Shown here piece by piece: positions 1 through 12,035 of a stretch of DNA of 64,000 nt. Where the stretch lies: positions 372,001 to 436,000 of the forward strand of contig JASANH010000138.1 in NCBI GenBank assembly GCA_030248295.1, in the 5' to 3' direction. The position numbers were made by a program, and so were the translations under genes. Origin of the DNA: Mesodorylaimus sp. YZB2_4 (Eukaryota > Nematoda > Enoplea > Dorylaimida > Dorylaimidae). Below the pieces are notes generated by a model. It was not told the origin of the DNA. It did not search any database and saw only the letters and a list, made by a program, of their open reading frames with translations. Each line of letters starts with the position of its first letter. Positions within the stretch are counted from its first letter, which is position 1.

Positions 1-1794
1 TTGACTACTTGGCCACTGATTATTCTCTGTTGATCAATCAAGCCGAGGGGTATCGTACGATTTGGAAAGTTTGGAGAGCAGAGCTGCCTCCATTCCTGTG
101 CAACTTTTTGGCGAGCTTGTAGCACGCGCAGAATAGCTTGCGACAACACATGGCTAGGCTTATCAGTGGTACTACTCAACCGAAAATCGCCGAGGGACGC
201 CCAGATAGAAACCGAAAAACAGCGATTTGGAAATGGTACCATGCATTTTTGGAACGCTCCGCATTTTTATCCTGGTTTGCTTGATCATTTTTGATTTGAT
301 GGTTGCTTCGTTTCAATACTTGTGCCACTGAATCGAAGAGCATCTACGTTATATGCGCCATCGCACTGAAGATCAATTATTGTGCATGCTCAAACTTTGG
401 AATCATTCATATCGCATTCAGAGTACAATAAGTCGAAAAACATGCAGGACATTAAGGAGTTGCACTTGACAGAATACGAATGCACAAAAGTAGATACGGT
501 ACATACTGTACAGGCGTTAGATCATACAGAGCCGTACATGTATTTCACGATAACGGAGTTAGGCACTAATTCAATATTCTATACTCTATGCACCGGAAAA
601 TGTTTCTACAGTATGTACCGGACGTTTCTAGCTGATCGCTTCAATTTGTGATTTCCCTCTTCGGTTGGCACAACTGGGTAGACTGTAGGCTGCTTAGACG
701 CCCCCGCACAAAACTGTAGCTGTACAATTTGAGATTGGCCTGAGCAAATGTACCTACAAGCTGACTAAATTTGCATTGGGCAGCAGAACTCGACGAATTC
801 GTCTTGTAAGTCGTTGTGAACGGCCACAATCTTGTCGTTGACGACGCGAACCGTCTGCGGTGCAAATGGCAGGGTCGAACACTAGTTTGAATAAGCTTGT
901 TGGGTCCATGAAATGCTCCATTCTCGGCAATTTGCTCCTTTGACCGACATTCTCCAGAAGCTGCAACGAAATTGATATTTGCACATTGAATTAACAAACT
1001 ATCTCCACCTTTGTATTCAGGCACAGCTTACATAGCTAAAGCCCGTAAGCCAGAATTCGTAATCATTTTTCAGGCCTCAGTTCATTGCCTTTCCCACCAA
1101 CACGAACCCAGATTCATTACTTACTGAATGGATCAAAGTGGACAACAGTCATTTTTTGGGATGACGCCTACTCTAAAAGAACAGTGACCTTCTTCAAGGT
1201 CACCCAGGGCCCGCGCGGATTTGGTAAACGACCTACAGATAAGACCTTTTCTCAAAATATTATGGCCGAGTCTAAAAGTTGAGAATGTAAGCTTGGCGAA
1301 GCAGCCTGCTGGTGCACAAAGTGTAAAGCTAGAAACCACTGCTCTGGCTATCACTGCCTTATTTGGTCTCATTCTGCACACTTGCTTGATTTCCATAGTC
1401 TTTCTACACTAGTTGGTCAGAACAACGTCCAGTACGGCAACAGTGTACAGAACTGTAATAGGCCGGTGTTTGGCCGGTAGGGAAGGTTGTGTATTTGGTT
1501 GCCTTAAAACTAGTTGCCTTCTACACGGAGCAGCATAATGGCTTACTCTCGTTGGCCAGTCGATACACCCTCTCCAGGCGAGACAGAAATACGTCGGGTC
1601 GATGACTCTGGCTCCTACAACTAGGAGGCCTGCCTGGACCCCAAGACGGCCTTCGGATTCGCTCAACGACACAATGCTAGTGTCAGACGGGTAGTTTTTA
1701 TGCAGTATTGCGATGCCAGGAGCAAATATGAGACACTGATCAGCTCATCACCAGTATATACATAGTCACCAGAATCGGGAAAAGATCACACGCG
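1..1794. other. No recognisable gene
   Basis: Short open frames occur on both strands, but none has a recognisable domain, a believable signal peptide or a consistent exon pattern. The frames at 382-651 (+) and 1409-1672 (-) are the longest and look like chance. The next gene ends at 1795 on the minus strand, so part of this stretch may be its 3' UTR. Confidence 0.5.
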
Positions 1795-3181
1795 TCATTT
1801 TATCAACGTCGCCTTCAATTTTTCAATCCGTTCATTGAAGTCGAAATCGCGCCCGACAGGGGCCATTGCCACATCCACCTCATTGTCAAACGTCACTTTG
1901 GCCGTTCTTTTTCCTGCCGCCGTCTTTTTCCCCCGCTCAATGTCTTCATCGGTAGGGGCGATCAGACCAAAGGATATGACCGTATTCTGGCGGGTGTGTT
2001 GGTCCCACAGAGCTGGATCCCTTTTGCGTAGCTCGATCAGTTCTTCCGCCGTCATGTCTTGCGGTTTCTTCAATTTGGCTGCCGGGCTCTTGCGTTTTGA
2101 GGCTTCTTTTTCCCTGCTCTTTTTTCCTTGCTTCTGTTTTTCCATTTCCGTTTGTTTCGCTTCCAGCTAAGGTACCCGCAAGAACATAAACTAAGCTTAT
2201 CATGTACAAACTTTATAGAAGCCTTACCAAAATATTTTGCAGCATTTTGTTGAACGTATGAGCGTGGATCTCCTGCACCGCGTCTTCATCGATTTGTAAA
2301 TCAGTCGGCTGTGATCCATACGCTTCAACTGGGGCGGGTGGAGGACCGGCTTGGCTGGAATGCTCCAACCCCATTCCAGACGAAGCCGTCGGTGGACCGG
2401 CCAACATCGCCGAGCTCCGCGTTGGTGCCACGTGGTCGAGTTTCTCACCCGTGGCCGGGGTCGCTGCATTTTTCGCCAGCCAGGCTCTCCTTTGCTCTTC
2501 CAAACTTTGCCTTGTCTGAGCAACAGCAACTGGCCTCCAGACGTCGTCTTCCTCCCACAGGTCAGCCTCGATCGACTCCTCCTTGGCTTTCTGCGTCGGC
2601 TTCGGTTCCATCTTGATCGGATAGACGGTTGCACCAAGGGTAGGCTTTGGAGAGAGCCTCGGAGCCACTTTGGAGATCTGCTTCTAAAAAAAACATTTTT
2701 GCTCTTATGATGATGTTACAGTACATACGCACGGGGCTGTGACTACGCTCACTTTTTTGTGCGGACAAAAAATTCTCACCTTTCCCCAAGGCAGTTGCAC
2801 AGCGGTGGCCTGCATGAGCTCTTTTCGACGTCGTTCCCGTTCTTCGTGCTGCCTTTGCATTTCCGCCGCGAGCGCCTTGGCCACTTGGGCCCTCGTCTTC
2901 TTGTCCATTCCCAACGAGTTTGTCACTAATTCAGCTGCCAGCTTATTCTTCTCCTCCGACGTCAACGAGGAACTGTCCGTCGTCGACGATTGATCCTTCG
3001 ACTTCTTTCCTAAGAAGAACAGATTTATTAGTCCATCATCCCAACTACAATTTTACTTACGCAGGATGTGTTGCCGCCAAAATAAACTGATTTTGTCGCG
3101 AATGACTTTGACACGATTCGTCTTGCTGCTTTTCTTGCTGCTCGAACTGCTCTTGCTGCTTTTCGCATCGAGGGTCGACAT
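1795..3181 (-). CDS. Charged, low-complexity coiled-coil protein (uncharacterised)
   Basis: Four exons can be joined in phase: 3061-3181, 2780-3009, 2228-2683 and 1795-2166, giving 392 residues. Donors are GTAAG or GTGAG, and acceptors end in TTAG or TTTAG. The N-terminus is a serine/lysine run (SSKSSSSSKKSSK). Exon 2 holds a strongly helical Glu/Arg/Lys segment (MQRQHEERERRRKELMQ). Exon 3 has an acidic patch (EEDDVW) and a Pro/Ala-rich linker. The C-terminal exon is again Lys/Glu-rich. No signal peptide or membrane segment is visible, so a soluble, perhaps nuclear or cytoskeletal, protein is likely. I do not recognise the family. The LIM-like fragment lies head-to-head about 470 bp away, which could mean a shared promoter region. 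The exon structure is well supported; the function is unknown. Confidence 0.72.
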
Positions 3182-3654
3182 TTGCGCTGATGTACTGTTT
3201 TAGCCAACTCGGTCACAGAGTGTCGCAGAAGCTTACAAGGCGATTCACCGCACCAACCACTCGTCGGCGGCGGCTTCTTCTACCGCGACTCATCAGTGCA
3301 CATTCGCCTGCGTGAAAGTGTAAAGTCAGCCTATTACATCTTCGGAATAACAGTGATCAGTGTGTGCGTGATCTTGTCTGAGCGACTTGCGTTTCATCTC
3401 CGTTTCCAGCCCTCCCACCCACTGCTACTACAGTGTACGCATACCGTATGGAGTTCTAAATCGACCAGCGCCTGTCAGCTCTTTTGTCCCACCCTCATCC
3501 GCAGCGAAACCTGCAGGAGAGAAGTATGCAACAACCTTGAGTTGGCGGCCTCTTCATCTATCATCTTGTTGGCGCCACGTGCGGTCGTTTATGCGGTTTG
3601 TGAGATCTGTGTTGGCGTTGCGGCGCTGCAGTGTGTCGAATCGTCGCATGTGGA

Positions 3655-4080
3655 CATGGAGTTCCCCGATCAAAACTGCTTCGGCTGCTCGAAAATGATC
3701 CGAGAGAAAGAGTGAGCAAGTTGATTATTTGTTGGTGCTTGTTTTTGTTGATCTTTACTCTGCTGACGGTCCATCTGTGTTTCAGCTTAACATATTTAGC
3801 ATGAAGGTACTGCAAAAGCAAGAATTGCTTCAAGTGCGCCAAGTGCCTGTACACAATCGACGACGGGGATACGATAATGCTCACACAAAACAACACCTTT
3901 CTTACGGCGCACTTCGACGCTGGCGAGATCGAAGCTGCGCAAGACCTATTGCTCGGTCGTGCCACCTGAAGGAGGCGGTGAACAAGGGCATCAAGTGCAA
4001 GGGCTCGGTCCCGTCCGACTCGCAGCCAGGCGGGCATATAGTGCATGAAGTGCTTCTCGTGCCACAGCTGCCGTCCACGA
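3655..4080 (+). pseudogene. LIM-type zinc-finger gene fragment, frame-disrupted
   Basis: Two cysteine clusters with LIM spacing are visible. Around 3676-3690 there is CFGC, followed by a possible donor (GA|GTGAGC). At about 3811-3846 there is CKSKNCFKCAKC in another frame, read on to an in-frame stop near 3967. At about 4040-4070, after a further frame change, comes CMKCFSCHSC. In LIM domains this Cys-x2-Cys-x2-Cys grouping follows a His-x2-Cys, but here the expected histidine sits in the wrong frame. One splice (GA|GTGAGC to AG|GTAC) joins the first two parts in phase; I found none that rescues the third. The sequence is therefore either a decayed LIM gene or one with base-call errors next to the G14 tract at 4118. 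Confidence 0.4.
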
Positions 4081-4117
4081 CGCATTAACAGTGTAATACG
4101 ACTCGGTCAGTATTACT

Positions 4118-4131
4118 GGGGGGGGGGGGGG
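4118..4131 (+). repeat. Poly-G tract (G14)
   Basis: Fourteen consecutive G residues. The neighbouring 4.09-5.12 kb contains no gene that I can support. Confidence 0.9.
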
Positions 4132-5127
4132 TGACCTTTTGCACCACGCCAAAAACCCAAGGCAGCCTACCAAGTCTTCTGACATGGTACGTGGCTGAAA
4201 GGTTACCCTAACGGGTGACGCTCCCAGCTACCGGCTCCGTGCAGTCTATCTATTGCCAGCCGAGCCTTTACAGCAGTAGCAACTTCTTCCGAACTCGCCG
4301 GCATCAGCCTTTGAACTCGTCAGACCGCCTCCCAAAAAGCCAAGTACAGTACAACTTCGAGATGAACCGTGTGTGAAAGACAAAATGATGACGCGGTGGC
4401 GACGCCGTGAGATGTTCGAAAATGTCGAGCTCAATGCGCTGCGCCGATGCACAGAGTCAAAGAGTTTCATGTAGGCACTGAGATGGGCCTCCCAACAATG
4501 CGCAACTCAAGTTGGTTTCGTCACCAAGCCGCTTACGACGAAGCATTTCGTAGTGTGCACCAGCGCCATTTATCACCCTTTGGAAAGACTGACATCGCTA
4601 GAGTCGATTGTTAGTACCTAGCTCGAATGACCATGACGACAAGATGAGAACGGTGCACCTGTAGAGACATGTTGGCGCTGTAGTTGGAAATCGAAAGGAT
4701 TCTTTCTAACATCGTTGTACCATTCGGAACATAAACAAACTGAACTGACAATGAGATGCCTTCTTGACGTGCATAAAAACACAGAAAAACCAACGATACA
4801 GTACTTTTCAGAACGCGTACGCAAACTACGGATACAAAAAAGAGAGACGAAGTTCCGAGAATTTGACCGAATGGGAATGTCATTACGGCAGTGCCAAGAT
4901 AATTGTAATTCCTTTGAAGGTCACTATTGAGATAAGCACCCTCACCCGATACTTCTATCAGCTCCCTGGGCAGCTAATGTCCAGAATTAGCGGCGGCCTG
5001 TTTAACTTTCAGCGGCTTTCAAGCCGAGCTAATTCTGTAGACTTAGCAGAAAAGTCAGGGAAAGCTGTCCGCACGCAGCCATGCAAAATAGGTGTAGTAT
5101 ACAGTATGTAGTCAACCGCGTCAACAG
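4132..5127. other. No recognisable gene; upstream region of the LRR gene
   Basis: Only short frames with no domain signal. The stretch ends at the start codon of the LRR gene at 5128, so promoter and 5' UTR sequence should lie in its last few hundred bases. I see no clear TATA box. TACAGTA heptamers occur near 4346, 4797 and 5100. Confidence 0.45.
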
Positions 5128-7089
5128 ATGGTCCTGCTCCATATTTTGTTCCTCATCACAGCTCTCTCAAAGGCCAAGGCTCAAACGGATGACAGGAATG
5201 TGTCATCGCAAGACACGGTCAATGCGTACGGAATGTTCAACGGTTGTCCAGACGGTATCTATTACGCAGATGTACCCGGTGTGGAAATGTATTGTGAAAC
5301 ATATCCATTGCCCGCATCGAAGCACGAGCTATGCTGGCGCGATTTCTGGTGGAAGACGTATCTGGAAAACGAGAACATTCGACGAGCAGGTATCTCCAAC
5401 CCATTCGACATCCTCGAAGCTGATGCGTGTCAAGCCAAGTGCTTCTGCAAGCTATCATTAGATATGAGTCATTTTTCATGTTTGGACAAAGGATCACGCC
5501 TGGGTTGGAATCGATCGCCACCACCATACATGAAGTACAAACCCGTGTTCCACTGCGAAGAGTTCTCCTTGCCTGACGTCTTTCGCACATCACTCACGAA
5601 TGACAGCGTCGAGTTGGTTGTCTCGTTCTCGAACATACTCTCCAGTTCAAGTCAGTTAAAACCGGATATGGAAGCTCACTACAATTTATCTCAAGCTGTT
5701 TTGAAAAGTGGGCTCCCAGTCAATGGCTGGATAGTAAACACCACTTCTATCGGGGCCAGATCAATGACCTTTGATGTGGCTGAGTCATTCCTGTATAATT
5801 TATCTTTCACCAGCTCCTTGCATCGTCTGGACTTGATCCATCATAGTTTCGACCCGAGTCAACCTGAATCCACATTGCTCCAATTCCCCGACTTGGATTT
5901 GATTCTTACTAGTTCCGTCCCATCTGTTGAATTCCTCAAATTGCAAGGTTTCAACGTTGGTACAATCCCCGATCGCGCACCACCCCCGTTTGACAAATCG
6001 CTCAAAGCTATCATAGTCAAGAATATGCCCAATTTCACTCGGCTGCCGACTTGGATATCCAATGCCAAGAAGCTAGCCATTCTCATCATAGACCGTGTCT
6101 CTCCCACTTTCAACTGGGACGCAGTTCCAGTCATGTCCAACGTGAAGTACTTCTCCTTCATCAACACCCCAGTTCCGACCTTGCCAAGCAAAGTAGTGTT
6201 CGCGACCCTGTTTCCCCAACTCGAATACTTGGATTTGAGTAATATGAACATGGCGACAGTGCGCAAAGACCTGCTGGCTGGTTTGGCACTCCTGCGCTAT
6301 CTGGACCTGAGTGGAAACGGATTGGGTACCTTACCCTCTTTTGCTGGGTTGTCTCAATTAGAATGGCTCGGTCTGGCTGGCATCCGCCGATCTCTAGCGA
6401 ACCGTACCAAATCTTTGGATTGCGTTTATGGGCAGACCAGACAGTTAGCAATAACTCAAGCTGATGTGAGTGATCTGACCAATTTGACCACCTTGGATAT
6501 CTCCAACTATGCATCAGTCAACCTCAGCGACGATGCACTGGTGCGTTTGACCAAACTCGAAGTCCTGATCGCCTCTTGCGTTGGCTGGAATCGCATTCCT
6601 GAAGCACTGCGCTACGCATGCCGACTGCGGGAGCTGCAATTGGCGTCTAACAATCTGTCCAGATCAGACTCAATACCAGTTTTTGTCGCCACGGAATTGC
6701 GTGAGATATCGGTACTGGATATGAGAAATAATGGGATGGCCGCCCTTCCTCAACCCCTGCTCTCTTTCTCCAAGTTTAATCTCGAGCTAGTCGACTGGAT
6801 CCGGGTTGCCATCCAGACAAACCCAATGAACGGGACAGCATGCCAGATTCGCCGCCTAGAGGTGGCCTATGGCATAGAGCTGACAAAGCCTGTCAGTGGG
6901 GAAAGTTCGAGTGCTGAGCAGTGTAACATGACGGACGGCAGTGCAGGTAATAACGTGCCGACGGTGAAGACTTGCAAGCCAGCCGAACCGAAGGCGAGGA
7001 TGAAGATAATCATAAAGTCTGCCGGATGTGAGGCTGTTGCAAGTGCAGTCACCATTGTGATTGTGTCAGTGATAAGCGTGTCGTGGTGA
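5128..7089 (+). CDS. Secreted, probably GPI-anchored leucine-rich-repeat protein
   Basis: A single open frame of 653 residues without introns. The first about 19 residues form a signal peptide (MVLLHILFLITALSKAKAQ). Residues about 40-120 are cysteine-rich. From about residue 290 to 560 there are irregular leucine-rich repeats of the LxxLxLxxN type, such as LEYLDLSNMNM, LRYLDLSGNGL and LRELQLASNNL. Many N-x-S/T sites indicate an extracellular protein. The last about 20 residues are hydrophobic and end at the stop without a basic tail, after a small-residue region, which fits a GPI-attachment signal; a C-terminal transmembrane helix is the alternative. The start ATG has a good context (A at -3, G at +4). 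Proteins of this build act as cell-surface recognition or adhesion molecules; the specific ligand cannot be told. Confidence 0.88.
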   Translation: MVLLHILFLITALSKAKAQTDDRNVSSQDTVNAYGMFNGCPDGIYYADVPGVEMYCETYPLPASKHELCWRDFWWKTYLENENIRRAGISNPFDILEADACQAKCFCKLSLDMSHFSCLDKGSRLGWNRSPPPYMKYKPVFHCEEFSLPDVFRTSLTNDSVELVVSFSNILSSSSQLKPDMEAHYNLSQAVLKSGLPVNGWIVNTTSIGARSMTFDVAESFLYNLSFTSSLHRLDLIHHSFDPSQPESTLLQFPDLDLILTSSVPSVEFLKLQGFNVGTIPDRAPPPFDKSLKAIIVKNMPNFTRLPTWISNAKKLAILIIDRVSPTFNWDAVPVMSNVKYFSFINTPVPTLPSKVVFATLFPQLEYLDLSNMNMATVRKDLLAGLALLRYLDLSGNGLGTLPSFAGLSQLEWLGLAGIRRSLANRTKSLDCVYGQTRQLAITQADVSDLTNLTTLDISNYASVNLSDDALVRLTKLEVLIASCVGWNRIPEALRYACRLRELQLASNNLSRSDSIPVFVATELREISVLDMRNNGMAALPQPLLSFSKFNLELVDWIRVAIQTNPMNGTACQIRRLEVAYGIELTKPVSGESSSAEQCNMTDGSAGNNVPTVKTCKPAEPKARMKIIIKSAGCEAVASAVTIVIVSVISVSW

Positions 7090-7666
7090 CATGGAACTAA
7101 ATTGGACAACATGTTTACGCACTAACCTTTTTTTTGTCCCGTAGCATTAATTTTAAGTACAAAAAACCGCCAAGTTCAAATTTGATCAATTTGTCACACT
7201 ATTTTATCTCTTGTTTATCTTCCTTCTTTTCTTTGTGACCTTGATAAACCAAGCAATCTGAGCGAATAGAAAGGAAAATTGGCACCAGTCTAGGTGCTGC
7301 TATCTCCTGTTTGATCTCACCCTCTCAGCTTAGCTGCTTTACCTACATGCATCCTAACTAGTCGAAAACCACTGCACCACGCGTAATTCTCAAAACAAAA
7401 AACATCCGCACACTAGCTGCCGCCATGAGTGAAGACATAGTTCTCCTCTTACGATTAGTACCTTCTCAACAACCAAAAGTTTTCGCAGACGATTTTCGCA
7501 AGAAAGAAAATAATGGGCAGAATCCACAGCAGTTTTATATATTTTTATAAATATTTTTCTGTATTTGTTTCTATTTCATTTTTTTTCAGTTTTTCATTTC
7601 TTATTTTTCTTATTCTTTTCTCTCCCCACTGCACACCTATATATTTTACCCATACAACGATAGAGC
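7090..7666. other. 3' flank of the LRR gene, then T-rich DNA
   Basis: No coding signal. Bases 7520-7640 are very T-rich on the plus strand and may belong to the 3' end of the minus-strand LINE that follows, but no clean poly-A tail or target-site duplication is visible. Confidence 0.4.
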
Positions 7667-8122
7667 CTAACAGAAAGACAACTTCACAAAAAAGCTCCTT
7701 GTACTCACTATGCGGTAAGATGTACCTCGCTCTTTTTTCAAAACTTTTAGCCGTCTCAACAGTGATTTACACAGGTCAACTATCTCATTTTCCTCCTCGT
7801 AATCTACCCTCGCAAACCATATGCACCTCTGTGCTGATTGCTTAACTAAGTATGCCATTGAGGTGGCAAACTTGTTGGACGAACCTACTATCCCACAAAC
7901 CCTTTTTTCAGCCCCCAAAGTAATAGCCGGATCTATTTTTTTAAGAAAAATCTCCACTTTATTCCAAAATGATACTGCCCGTGGACATGAGACAAAAACG
8001 TGGTGAGCATCCTCAGTGTCATTACATGCATAATGATTCATGGTATGTACAATTTGCTTCAACCTCAGCGAATTTGGAAACTTTACTTCTTGTGTATAAA
8101 GCCTTATACAGCAAGCCATCAT
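7667..8122 (-). pseudogene. LINE C-terminal zinc-knuckle region
   Basis: The frame contains a C-x6-H-x5-C arrangement, CNDTEDAHHVFVSCP, followed by FWNKVEIFLKK. This is the zinc-binding region found downstream of RT in many LINEs. It is the 3'-most recognisable coding part of the element. Confidence 0.75.
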
Positions 8123-8938
8123 AGTGCAAACTACGAGTCAGCCCGTCAACATTCTTAGTCCTGCTCAACTTCCAATAACCCTCAAAATCATTTTAGTCGT
8201 TCCCTCTTTGCTTTTGAGTATTCCTGCATTGCCAGGGTGGCCTTGCCCACTTTACCGCGCATCATGGGCTCATAAAATATCTTGGTTTTGACGTGTTTCA
8301 GCGGATGTTCTGTTGTCTAATCCCACACTACCCTGGTCTCTTAGACAAAACTTGGCAGTTATAACAGCCCTGCGGATATATTTATACAGTCGAGGTACTG
8401 CTATGTGAGTCAGCTGATTGAGTTTTGCGTGTTTCACTTTCTCAAAGAAAAAATCAAACACCCTGCCAAGCTGCTTCCTGGCTGGCTACCAGTCTACGCA
8501 ACAGAAACATTAGGCGGAAGGCTAACACTTTAATGTCTACATCTGGGTAAGCAACTCCGCCTTGGTCTTTACTCCTTTTCAGAATGTGCTTGTTTACCAT
8601 ATTTGGTTTGGATGGATACCAGAAATATCCATCGACATTTTTTTCAATATATCGTTGGAGATCAGACTAAGGTGCGATTATGGACGCTAAAAACCATACT
8701 TTCGAGAGAAAATACGGGTTTATTACACGAAATCTACCAAAAAAAGAAATACCGCTATGCGGTGCTTTGCTGCTTAGTGTCCATATACGTTCGCGCACTG
8801 AAGACTAGTTTGCTGCTATTTCCATTCCCGCACTGGAAATCAAGAACCCATAAACCTTTACTTGCTCGACCACATAAGTTTGCAGGTCTTGCTCTAAATC
8901 AGCCAGATTCATCGAGCCAAGTAACAAAATTTGATTTT

Positions 8939-9610
8939 TTAACGTTTTAGTGTTGCCCCAGATGGTTTCCGAAATTTTTCGTAAACTCCAAGAATGCGCT
9001 TTAGAGAGACACAGTCAGTCACCAGAAAATTCGTGTCATCCGCGTAATTGCTAATTTTTAGTTCCTGCCCAATTAAAACTATTCTATTCATGGTTGTTTT
9101 CCTCTTGATGTAATTAGTGACAGTCTCTGATACAAGCACATACAATAAAGCCGACAATGGACAGCCCTGCCTTATCCCTCTGCTTGGGTGGAAAGGCGAG
9201 GATATATAGCCGTTCACTTGTACCGACGTCGTTACCACCCCTGCTTTATAGATGACCTTGATCCAGTTTCGAAAATCTTTGCCTAACTCAAAATAGTTCG
9301 AAACGGCGAAAAGATACTCCCATTCCACGATGTCAAAGGCGGTCATATGGTCAACTGAGAGAAGTATCGCGCACATATCCGACCCATTAATGTACTCTAC
9401 AGCATTATACAGCGTCAGGACCCCGTCTAGAGTGTCCCTGCCCGGAACGGAGCAAGTCTGGTCAGGATGCACAATTCGAGCCATCACTTTCCTCGGTCTC
9501 ATCATAAGAACCTTTGCTAAGATTTTGTAGTCAACATTCAACATGGTCAAAGGTCTCCAGCTAGATCTTTGCGCTTTATCTCCCTCGCCTCTGTAAAGCT
9601 ACGAAATTAT
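8939..9610 (-). pseudogene. LINE reverse transcriptase core
   Basis: The translated frame contains WRPLTMLNVDYKILAKVL (RT motif 1 region, reading in from about 9600), the SVPGRDTLDG segment, the D-containing motif SVDHMTAFD, GIRQGCPLSALLY (motif B), and the catalytic YADDT (motif C). These are diagnostic of LINE reverse transcriptases. A stop codon interrupts the frame just upstream of the motif 1 region, and the downstream frame ends soon after the thumb, so no functional enzyme is encoded. Confidence 0.9.
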
Positions 9611-9921
9611 TCCAAAGTAACAACTAGAAGGAAGATAGCCCAGCCTCGATGAAGCTGTATATACCCAGCTCAATATCCATCCCGTTTCGTTAACGAAAAA
9701 TGTATAAAGTTCTATTGGTAACCCTTCACTGCCAGGTGACTTTTTCCTTTGAAAAAAGCGCATGGCATCCTGTACCTCATCCTCTCCTATCTCCTATCCA
9801 AAATCCTTTTCGTCAGCCTCATTCGCCACCCCATATGGAGGCTTGTTCAAAAATTCCTTTGCTGCACTTTCGTCAGTTTTCCCTACGCTCGTGAACAACT
9901 GGGCATACTGCCTCCTGTTTT

Positions 9922-9938
9922 CCCCCCCCCCCCCCCCC
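9922..9938 (+). repeat. Poly-C tract (C17) inside the LINE
   Basis: Seventeen consecutive C residues; on the LINE's own strand this is G17. Confidence 0.9.
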
Positions 9939-10134
9939 ATAACCTCGAGTTGGTCTTTATACAAAGACCCGTCTTCCCCACGTATAGCACTGTTCTACTT
10001 TCAGCCGAATTCTTTTGCATAATTTTTGCAGTGGTCAGTGTAAGCTGGCCAGTGGCTAGATCTCTATAGTGAGTCTTCACCAGCTTCTTCCTAACTTCTT
10101 CCTTGTGAAAAGCCCTGAGCCTATCACGCACATC

Positions 10135-11205
10135 CTAATATTCGGCTTTTAGAATTTCACTCGTTTTATGCATACCCCATAATTCCTTTGCTTTCTCCAG
10201 CTCCTTTTCTAGCCACAGACGTTTTTTCCTGTTCTCTAGTTCTACAGTCCTTTTCCTTGCCTTACACAGATCTCCTATTTCTATTTTGCAATGCTCCCAT
10301 GGTAACAAGATATCCTCATCAGTTGCATGACATATTACACCTTGCAGCACATGCAGTTTATTTCTCACGCACTCTTGCAAAAATTTATCTTTTGCAAAGA
10401 AGTCTACATCCAGTTTCCAATAAGAAGGCCCTTGTACTACCTTTGCAAAAGAAAAATTACACTCTATCTCAAAGATTTTATGGTCAGATAGGCCCGTATT
10501 TGTAAATTTGTGTTTTACGTAAGAGTTGACCACATTTTCAGTTGCGTAGATTTTATCAAGTCGGCCCTGCGTTTTGGTGCTCTGGGCGAGATGAGAGAGC
10601 TCACGACCATTAGGATGATGCACTCTAAAAATATCCCAGACTTTGAATTCCAGAGAAAATCTTCGGAATTTTTTCAGGCCCACCTCTGGATAATTTGTGA
10701 GATCACTGCAATCAAGCTCTTTAGATTCTACAAAATTGAAGTCGCCGAGGCAATACCGGAGCCTTTGCGAAGTCGTCTCATATAATGCATCATAGAAACC
10801 CTTCCTGGCATGCTCCTGAGCTGGCGCATATACACCCACAAACAAAAAAGATTTGGCTCCAAATTTAGCAGCTAATACCAGGCCTCGACCTGGGACACTA
10901 GTGACACGAATTATCTCAGAAAAAACACCTTCGTCTTATCAGTATACATAGCCCCGCACTACACTCTTTAGAAAAAGTGTGAAAAATCCTAAAGCCCGAC
11001 TGAAAAACAATATCGAAAAAGCTGCTTCCTGAGCACTACGGAAGTGAGTCTCCTGAATGCACACTATATCCAAACTTTTTAGAAAAGCGAAAATAGACAA
11101 CGTTTTTGGTATCTTATCTCGAAGTCCTGCAGCATTGTAGGTTGAAAAGATGACCTTAGACCCTATTGTGAGATCAAAAAAGAGATTGAGCCTATCTGGT
11201 GCCAA
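10135..11205 (-). pseudogene. LINE apurinic-type endonuclease remnants
   Basis: Two frames match the two halves of an APE-type endonuclease. The first (11205-10939) has STYNAAGLRDK and VCIQETHF, the N-terminal metal-binding signatures. The second (10845-10135) has LGDFNFVES, GRLDKIYAT and GLSDHKIFEI, the GDFN and SDH catalytic motifs. They are separated by a frame break. Such enzymes nick target DNA for target-primed reverse transcription. Confidence 0.85.
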
Positions 11206-11400
11206 AATCGAAAGCTAATCGTTCTTACGTTGCTTGGATGCATCCTCGCCATCTGTGTCCGATCCAGATGTACTTTCACGCATGCGTTTCTATACAAACC
11301 TATCCCGAAGCATGTCCGCGATTTGATGGGCATACGAGGTACGTGCAGATCTCTAGCTACTGCGGTCATTGTTCTCCGCGCACTCATGTATCTTTACTAA

Positions 11401-12035
11401 ACCCTTAAAAAATTTTTCGATAGTGTCCATTTTTTCCTATAACCTGCCCAGCAGCCAAATCTAGCAAGGCTGTGCGGTAACTAGCGTTAATTTTTAGCAT
11501 CCCTCTGTGGCTCTCCACCAGGAGCACCTCCACTCCCCTCCTTCGCGAGGGCATCCTGGACTGGACACCAGGCTGCCCGGACAATGGCGCGTCGGCTCTG
11601 TTAGTGTGTGGCAGCCATGACTGTCTACTTGGACTCGCTCCGTCTCTCCACTCGGGGCACCTCGTCGGTACCGGGTGAGTCATCCACGGCCAGACGTGCA
11701 AGGTCAGCCAGGCTTAACGGATTACCAACCAGCCTCGGCCCGCAGGGTTTGAACTTTGGAAGAACAGGAGCTCGCCACCCAGCAATACTGGCTTTCTCTT
11801 GCAATGACGCGTTCTGCTTTGCCTGTTAGAATGATATGAGACAAAGGAAAGAAAAACAACGATAAAATGAAATTACGAAAAAGAAAATTTACGATACACC
11901 CTCAAGGATGTCCAAAAATTGCCAGAGCTCGGTCGCATGTGACTTCCGATCGCGTTCGGGGCAACGAGTACTGAATGGGGGTTAGTCTGTCATCATTAGT
12001 TCGTTAAATAACTCTAGTAAAAACAAACAGCACTT
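11401..12035. other. Possible LINE 5' end and spacer
   Basis: One arginine-rich minus-strand frame (11701-11405) may be a remnant of LINE ORF1 but carries no recognisable domain. The rest shows no gene. The 3' UTR of the esterase gene ending at 12036 should lie here. Confidence 0.35.

Larger units (their letters stand above)
7667..11400 (-). mobile_element. Decayed non-LTR retrotransposon (LINE with APE endonuclease and RT)
   Basis: Read on the minus strand, the order is AP-type endonuclease (about 11205-10135), reverse transcriptase (about 9610-8940), then a C-terminal zinc-knuckle region (8122-7667). This is the order of ORF2 in L1-like and Jockey-like LINEs. Frames are broken by several stops and shifts, so the copy is dead. 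The segment 11163-11701 may contain remains of ORF1, but I cannot recognise a domain there. A C17 tract (9922-9938) lies inside the element. No terminal poly-A or target-site duplication was found, so the limits are approximate. Confidence 0.85.
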
